Source of the DNA: DASQQQ01 sp036390995
GTDB taxonomy: Bacteria; Actinomycetota; UBA4738; HRBIN12
Reading direction: 5' to 3'
Assembly: GCA_036390995.1 (NCBI GenBank)
Contig: DASWAT010000139.1
Span: 1 to 10,030, forward strand
DNA length: 10,030 bases
In this document: one piece after another, positions 6,426-10,030 of the stretch
Position numbering within the stretch: the stretch's first letter is position 1
How the letters are laid out: each line of letters opens with the position of its first letter
Program-made: the position numbers and the translations under genes
Notes under the pieces: generated by a model
Database searches by the model: none
What the model was told of the DNA's origin: nothing
Seen by the model: the letters and a program-made list of their open reading frames with translations, nothing else

Positions 6426-7664
6426 CTATCCCCACAGGGCGCATATCGGAACGGCGACGATACGGTCGTCGAGGTCGTACCGGCCCGGCCCCGTGTGGAA
6501 CACGACACCGCGCACGAAGCGCTCCCCGAGCCGGTCTCGCAGCCAAGCCAGGTGCCGCGCGGAACCTCGATCGGGAGCGGCATCCGCCTTGACCTCGAAT
6601 GCGAGGATGTCGGTCCCACCCAGCTCGGCCACGATGTCGATCTCGTGACGCCCGTGTTCGTCCCGCAGATGGTACAGCCGTGGACGGGTCTCGCAGACGG
6701 CGAGCTCCGACCTGAGCTGCGCGACCACGAACGTGTCCAGGAATCGCCCGAGTAGATTCCCATCGCGCAGGATGGCAGTCGGGTCGAGCGTCAGCGCCGC
6801 GGCGGCGAGAGCGGGATCGACGAGATAGCGCTTCGCCCGCAAGGCCAGCCGTTTCAGCCGGTTCGAGGTCCACGCGGGGAGTGCCTCGACAACGAACAGG
6901 TTGGTGAGAAGTCGCTCGTACGCGACCGCCGTCTTCCGGTTCACGGCGGCCGCCTCGTACAGCGTGGTGTCCGCGACCGTCCCTCCCGTGTTGAGCGCGT
7001 AGGCCTCGAAGTAGCGCCGCAGGCGCGCCGGATCCCGAGCGGGATCGGTGCCGGCGGCGTCCCTCGTGAGGAGCTGCTCGAGATAGCCGTCCAGCCACCG
7101 TACCCGGGCCCGCTGTCCCAGGCGCAGAGCCGGCTCTGGGAAACCGCTGACCAGGGCGAGCCTGACATACCCGCGGAGATCGATCCGCTCGGAGGTGGAT
7201 GCGAGAGGTTCTCCTGAGGCCAGCCGGTCCAGGAACGGTCGTCCCCTCAGGCGTCCCTCCTGCTCCCGGACGTTCATCCCATACATGGGGATGCGCACCA
7301 GCCGGCCGGTTCCCGGCCATGTCGCCGCCTCGAGGTCTGCCCTCACCGATCCGGTCAGCAGGAACCTCCCCGGCCGAGGGTCGTTGTCGACGGTGCGCTT
7401 CACGGCTCCGAGGATCGCAGGCACCTCCTGCCATTCATCGAGGAGGACCGGCTCCTCGAACTCGGCCAGAGCGGCATCCGGATCGGCTCGGAACACAGCG
7501 GCTTCGGCGGGCCGATCCAAACGGACCACCGCGGCGGCGTGGCGTTGGGCGGTCGTCGTCTTGCCGGTCGCGCGGGGACCGGTCACCATCACCGCTGGGA
7601 GCTCGCCCAACAGCTCGTCGATCAGGGAGTCCACCAGCCTCAGCCGGTAGCGGGTAGCAGCCAC
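6426..7664 (-). CDS. AAA-type ATPase with DUF4143 region and C-terminal nuclease-like motif
   Basis: The 412-residue protein belongs to the widespread AAA_14/DUF4143 group of prokaryotic ATPases, whose cellular role is not settled. Seen in sequence: Walker A GPRATGKT (29-36), Walker B VLLDEWQE (73-80), a sensor-1-like FLLTGS (101-106), and a helical DUF4143 region at about 195-330. Near the C-terminus HEIDIV and ILAFEVKAD supply D343, E357 and K359, the spacing of a PD-(D/E)xK nuclease-like fold found in this group. The key residues look intact, so this is not an obvious relic. Length is normal for the family (about 380-450). The GTG start at 7664 is 10 bases from the nearest of three direct repeats, which lie where its promoter should be. 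The gene could be tied to stress, defence or a mobile element; nothing here decides between them. It is followed by prfB after 94 bases. Confidence 0.88.
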   Translation of the reverse strand: MAATRYRLRLVDSLIDELLGELPAVMVTGPRATGKTTTAQRHAAAVVRLDRPAEAAVFRADPDAALAEFEEPVLLDEWQEVPAILGAVKRTVDNDPRPGRFLLTGSVRADLEAATWPGTGRLVRIPMYGMNVREQEGRLRGRPFLDRLASGEPLASTSERIDLRGYVRLALVSGFPEPALRLGQRARVRWLDGYLEQLLTRDAAGTDPARDPARLRRYFEAYALNTGGTVADTTLYEAAAVNRKTAVAYERLLTNLFVVEALPAWTSNRLKRLALRAKRYLVDPALAAAALTLDPTAILRDGNLLGRFLDTFVVAQLRSELAVCETRPRLYHLRDEHGRHEIDIVAELGGTDILAFEVKADAAPDRGSARHLAWLRDRLGERFVRGVVFHTGPGRYDLDDRIVAVPICALWG

Positions 7665-7674
7665 CCCGAAAGAC

Positions 7675-7736
7675 TACCGCTTTTCGCCACGCTCTAGTAC
7701 CGCTCTGCGCCACCCCTGTTTGCCGCTTTCCGCCAG
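7675..7736. repeat. three imperfect 16-base direct repeats at a 23-base period
   Basis: Copies on the plus strand are TACCGCTTTTCGCCAC (7675-7690), TACCGCTCTGCGCCAC (7698-7713) and TGCCGCTTTCCGCCAG (7721-7736). Copies 1 and 2 match at 14 of 16 positions, copies 1 and 3 at 13 of 16. Each starts exactly 23 bases after the last, with unrelated 7-base spacers (GCTCTAG, CCCTGTT). They fill most of the 97-base gap between the DUF4038 gene and the ATPase gene, ending 10 bases before the ATPase GTG. An operator array or a recognition site for the ATPase itself are both possible. Copy number and spacing are seen directly; function is inference. Confidence 0.7.
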
Positions 7737-7761
7737 TAGCAGCCCCCGAGGTCGCGGGCCG

Positions 7762-9181
7762 TCAGCGTTCCGGTTCCTCCCCTGGAGGCGTGAAGCCCTG
7801 CGTGACGTCATCGAGCACGAGTACCCAGTCCTGCCCCCGGCCGCTGGATGGCGGCGTGAACGTCCGCGTGCCTTCGTTGCCGAACGTGCCGATCGACGTC
7901 GTGGCCCCGGCGCGCGGGTCGTACCACCACGCCCTCACGTCCCCGCACACGATCTTCGTCATGTCCACCGTGACCGCGTGGCCGTCGGTGATGTAGACGA
8001 AGGCGTAGCTGCCCTCGGAGCCGCGCGTCGCCTGCACGCGGGTATCGCCCGAGCCCGCTCCCGAGACGACGACGGACTGGTCGGGGATGCGCGTCAGGAA
8101 CGGGCGCGACTCGATCAGCCGGCGCAGGTACTGCATCTGCGAGGATCCGGGCAAGGCCATGGCCTCGTACCAGGTGTGCCGGAGGCCGCAGCACCAGGGA
8201 TCGGCCAGCTCCCGATCGAGCGTCCAGCTCCAGATCCCGTTCGCCCCGTACGTGTGGCCGAACCCTCCGGCGAACACCCCCAGTAGGCTCCCTTGCGCGC
8301 ATCCCACGCGGTGCCCCGAGGGTTGTCGACGCTGTCCCAGAACTCGCTCGGGATGTCCTCGTAGATCGACTCCCCCTCGTGGGTCGGTTTCACCGGCTCC
8401 TTCCCGTAGTCCCCCCCGATGAGGTCGTAGTTGGCCGTGTTGATCTGGTGGCCGGACTGCAAGGTGTTGAAGTCGAGCCAATCGTCCCCGTGGAACCAGG
8501 CGGACGACGAGGTGAAGCCCCACGGCTGGAACCCGATGAAGACGCGGTCGCCCCCACCAGCGGCCGAGGCGATGGCCTCGGCGAGCAGCGTGTAGCGATC
8601 GTGCTCGGCCGGGCGAACACCATCCTGCCCCCCGTCTCCGCCGAGCAGCCATACGACGTATCGATGCCCGTAGCGTGACCCAGGAAGGTGCCGTAGGCGC
8701 GGATATCCGCCTCGTCGATCCCCCGCGGGCGTTCCTCACACCCCCAACATCCCGACGGCTGCTCGAAACAGTGCCAGCACGGCACGATCGCGACGTGCAT
8801 CCCGAGCGACGCCGCCTCGTCGACGACGTAGTCGACCTTCCTCCAGTACGTCAGATCATCCGTGTCGAGCCCCACGAAGATCTGGACGACGTTGAACATC
8901 TTCGCGTGGCGATCGAGGAGGTAGCGATCGATATCGACCCGAGATGCCCTGCCGACCATCATCCACACAGTGTCGCCGAGCCAGAAGAACGGCTTGCCGT
9001 CGGCCGTGAGGACGAACCGTCCCGATGGATCCGTACGAAGCGGACCGGAGGGCGGGGCCGTCTCCCTGGCCGGAGGCTCCGCTTGCCCCACACTCCCGCA
9101 GATCACGGATCCGGTGTTCGTCGTCACGCAGGCTGCGGTTAGACTCACAAGAGCCAGCAGGCCAAGCCACCGGCTCCTCAT
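7762..9181 (-). pseudogene. frameshifted DUF4038 (apiosidase/GH140-like) lipoprotein gene
   Basis: Joining three frames gives one continuous protein of about 473 residues. Frame one (9181 to about 8680) has a lipoprotein signal with lipobox LTAAC (Cys18) and the DUF4038 start PFFWLGDTVWMM. Near 8679-8681 one base is missing and the reading moves to a frame with RYGHRYVVWLLGGDGGQDG, the QSGH motif and the THEGESIYEDIP acidic motif. Near 8277-8281 a second base is missing, and the third frame gives VFAGGFGHTYGANGIWSW and a beta-rich C-terminal region ending DWVLVLDD. The family contains exo-acting glycoside hydrolases such as apiosidases; substrate here is unknown. Both breaks are one base short in a G-run, so sequencing error is a real alternative to true decay. 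The likely catalytic acidic motifs sit in the middle segment. The start follows the upstream solute-binding protein gene by 11 bases, with GAGGAG at unusually short spacing. Confidence 0.85.
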
Positions 9182-9192
9182 CGCTCCTCACG

Positions 9193-10030
9193 TCACTCCG
9201 AGCCCGGCACGAGAGCGATCTGCTCGAACGCCGGCAAGGTGGTCGACTGGTCGAACGAGTAGTGCACGACCTGCTCCGAGAGCACCGCCGGCTGCATCCA
9301 ATCCGGCAACGGCACCCACGGGGTCACCTCGTTCATCAGGTAGACGTCCAGGTCGGCCCAGCACCGCTCCTGGGCGGAGAAGCTCAGCTCCATGCAGCGG
9401 TCGATCCGATCGTCAACGCTCGGGACCTCGGTGACCGAGTACCTCCAGGCGGAGAGCTGGTCGGAGGTCGCGCCGACGAGCGAGTAGTTCATGTTGTTGG
9501 CCTCGCTCACGGACGAGCCCGCCAGGAGCGGCAGGAAGAAGGTCGAGCCGTTCGGGTAGTCGGCACTCCATCCCGTGCCGGATCCGATGATGATCCCCCA
9601 GCGTTCGAGCGGATCGTCCATCCGATCCTGTACCTGGTCGAACCCCACCTCGGTCACGTCCAGCCGGATCCCGATCTGCGAGAGGGCGTTCCCGATCGGC
9701 CCCCAGTGGAAGCCCCAAACCCAGGACGGGCCCCACTCCTGGACGAGCGCGCGCACGCCATGGCAGACCTTCGCGTCACAACGGCCGTCGCCATTCCGGT
9801 CGTACCTGGACCTGGCCATCTCTGCTCGGGCGGCTTCGAGGTCACCGCCGGCGCTCGGGAGCCACTCCGGACGCCAGCTCTGGAGCAGCCCACCCTCGAC
9901 GGCGTCCGGTGCGATGTGCCAACGGATCTCGATCGGCGCGAACAGCTCGCGCATCTCCTGGGCGATCGCCGCTCCCTTGCGGCGCTCGCCTTCGGCCATC
10001 GAACCCCTCCGGACCGATTCTGGCCGGGCT
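9193..10030 (-). CDS. ABC-transporter solute-binding protein, family 5, C-terminal part (5' end outside the window)
   Basis: This looks like the C-terminal lobe of an extracellular solute-binding protein of the peptide/nickel/oligosaccharide type (SBP_bac_5). Cues are the repeat-unit phrase GGDLEAARAEMARSRYD, the NALSQIGIRLDVTEVGFDQVQDRM strand-helix, GWSADYPNGSTFFLPLL, and the closing region with VTPWVPLPD. Such proteins deliver ligand to a membrane permease; no permease or ATPase is in view. The reading frame has no stop up to the window edge, so the gene most likely continues beyond 10030; intact members are about 500-600 residues. A possible internal start, ATG at 9999, has a good GGAGGGG five bases upstream, which would give a 268-residue half protein. 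A DRNGDGRCD segment resembles a calcium-binding loop. It lies 11 bases upstream of the DUF4038 gene, so the two are probably co-transcribed. The specific ligand is unknown. Confidence 0.82.
   Translation of the reverse strand, partial: ARPESVRRGSMAEGERRKGAAIAQEMRELFAPIEIRWHIAPDAVEGGLLQSWRPEWLPSAGGDLEAARAEMARSRYDRNGDGRCDAKVCHGVRALVQEWGPSWVWGFHWGPIGNALSQIGIRLDVTEVGFDQVQDRMDDPLERWGIIIGSGTGWSADYPNGSTFFLPLLAGSSVSEANNMNYSLVGATSDQLSAWRYSVTEVPSVDDRIDRCMELSFSAQERCWADLDVYLMNEVTPWVPLPDWMQPAVLSEQVVHYSFDQSTTLPAFEQIALVPGSE

Noticed and set aside
5323..6648. Plus-strand open frame of 441 codons
   Set aside because: It is antisense to prfB, including the frameshift site, and has no recognisable domain.
7737..7761. 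Small hairpin (CCCG/CGGG) after the DUF4038 gene as terminator
   Set aside because: The stem is only four base pairs, with no T-run, so it is not distinguishable from chance in GC-rich DNA.
6426..9181. Defence island built from the ATPase, DUF4038 protein and repeats
   Set aside because: No nuclease-methylase pair, toxin-antitoxin, reverse transcriptase or CRISPR part is present. The lipoprotein hydrolase and solute-binding protein point to nutrient use, and the ATPase alone is not enough.

Overview
The window reads as chromosomal DNA from a high-GC actinobacterium, probably a deep-branching or uncultured lineage. The evidence is the gene content and order (prfB, ftsE, ftsX, smpB and ssrA together on the minus strand), GTG starts, very high GC, and an FtsE close in sequence to actinobacterial FtsE. 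No rRNA, tRNA, CRISPR array or intact mobile element was seen.

Layout from left to right. Positions 4-354 (minus) hold a complete tmRNA gene (ssrA) with a -10 box just upstream. Positions 383-586 hold what looks like the wreck of a GNAT acetyltransferase gene: beginning lost, an in-frame TAG, and the middle deleted. Next come smpB (587-1063), ftsX (1085-1966) and ftsE (1967-2644), all on minus, with ftsE and ftsX directly abutting. A large plus-strand gene (2740-5211) for a YfhO-like multi-pass membrane protein follows. It is divergent from ftsE and convergent with prfB, with 3 bases between the two stop codons. prfB (5215-6331, minus) encodes release factor 2 through a canonical +1 programmed frameshift at CTT TGA C.

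The right part looks more accessory. It has an AAA-type ATPase with a DUF4143 region and a C-terminal PD-(D/E)xK-like motif (6426-7664), preceded by three imperfect 16-base repeats at an exact 23-base period. Next is a DUF4038 (apiosidase/GH140-like) lipoprotein gene broken by two single-base frameshifts (7762-9181). Last is the C-terminal part of a family-5 ABC-transporter solute-binding protein, open to the window edge (9193-10030). All are on minus.

How the genes work together: the left half is a translation-termination, ribosome-rescue and cell-division cluster. RF2 terminates at UGA/UAA and controls its own level by frameshifting. SmpB and tmRNA rescue stalled ribosomes and add a degradation tag. 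FtsE/FtsX form the divisome ABC complex that controls peptidoglycan hydrolysis. The YfhO-like gene lies as an opposite-strand insertion inside this usually co-directional cluster. The right half suggests uptake plus breakdown of a carbohydrate or peptide, next to an orphan ATPase of unknown role.

I see no convincing new multi-gene system. The items most worth a second look are the GNAT relic between smpB and ssrA, the 23-base-period repeats before the ATPase gene, the split prfB-ftsEX operon, and the doubly frameshifted DUF4038 gene.
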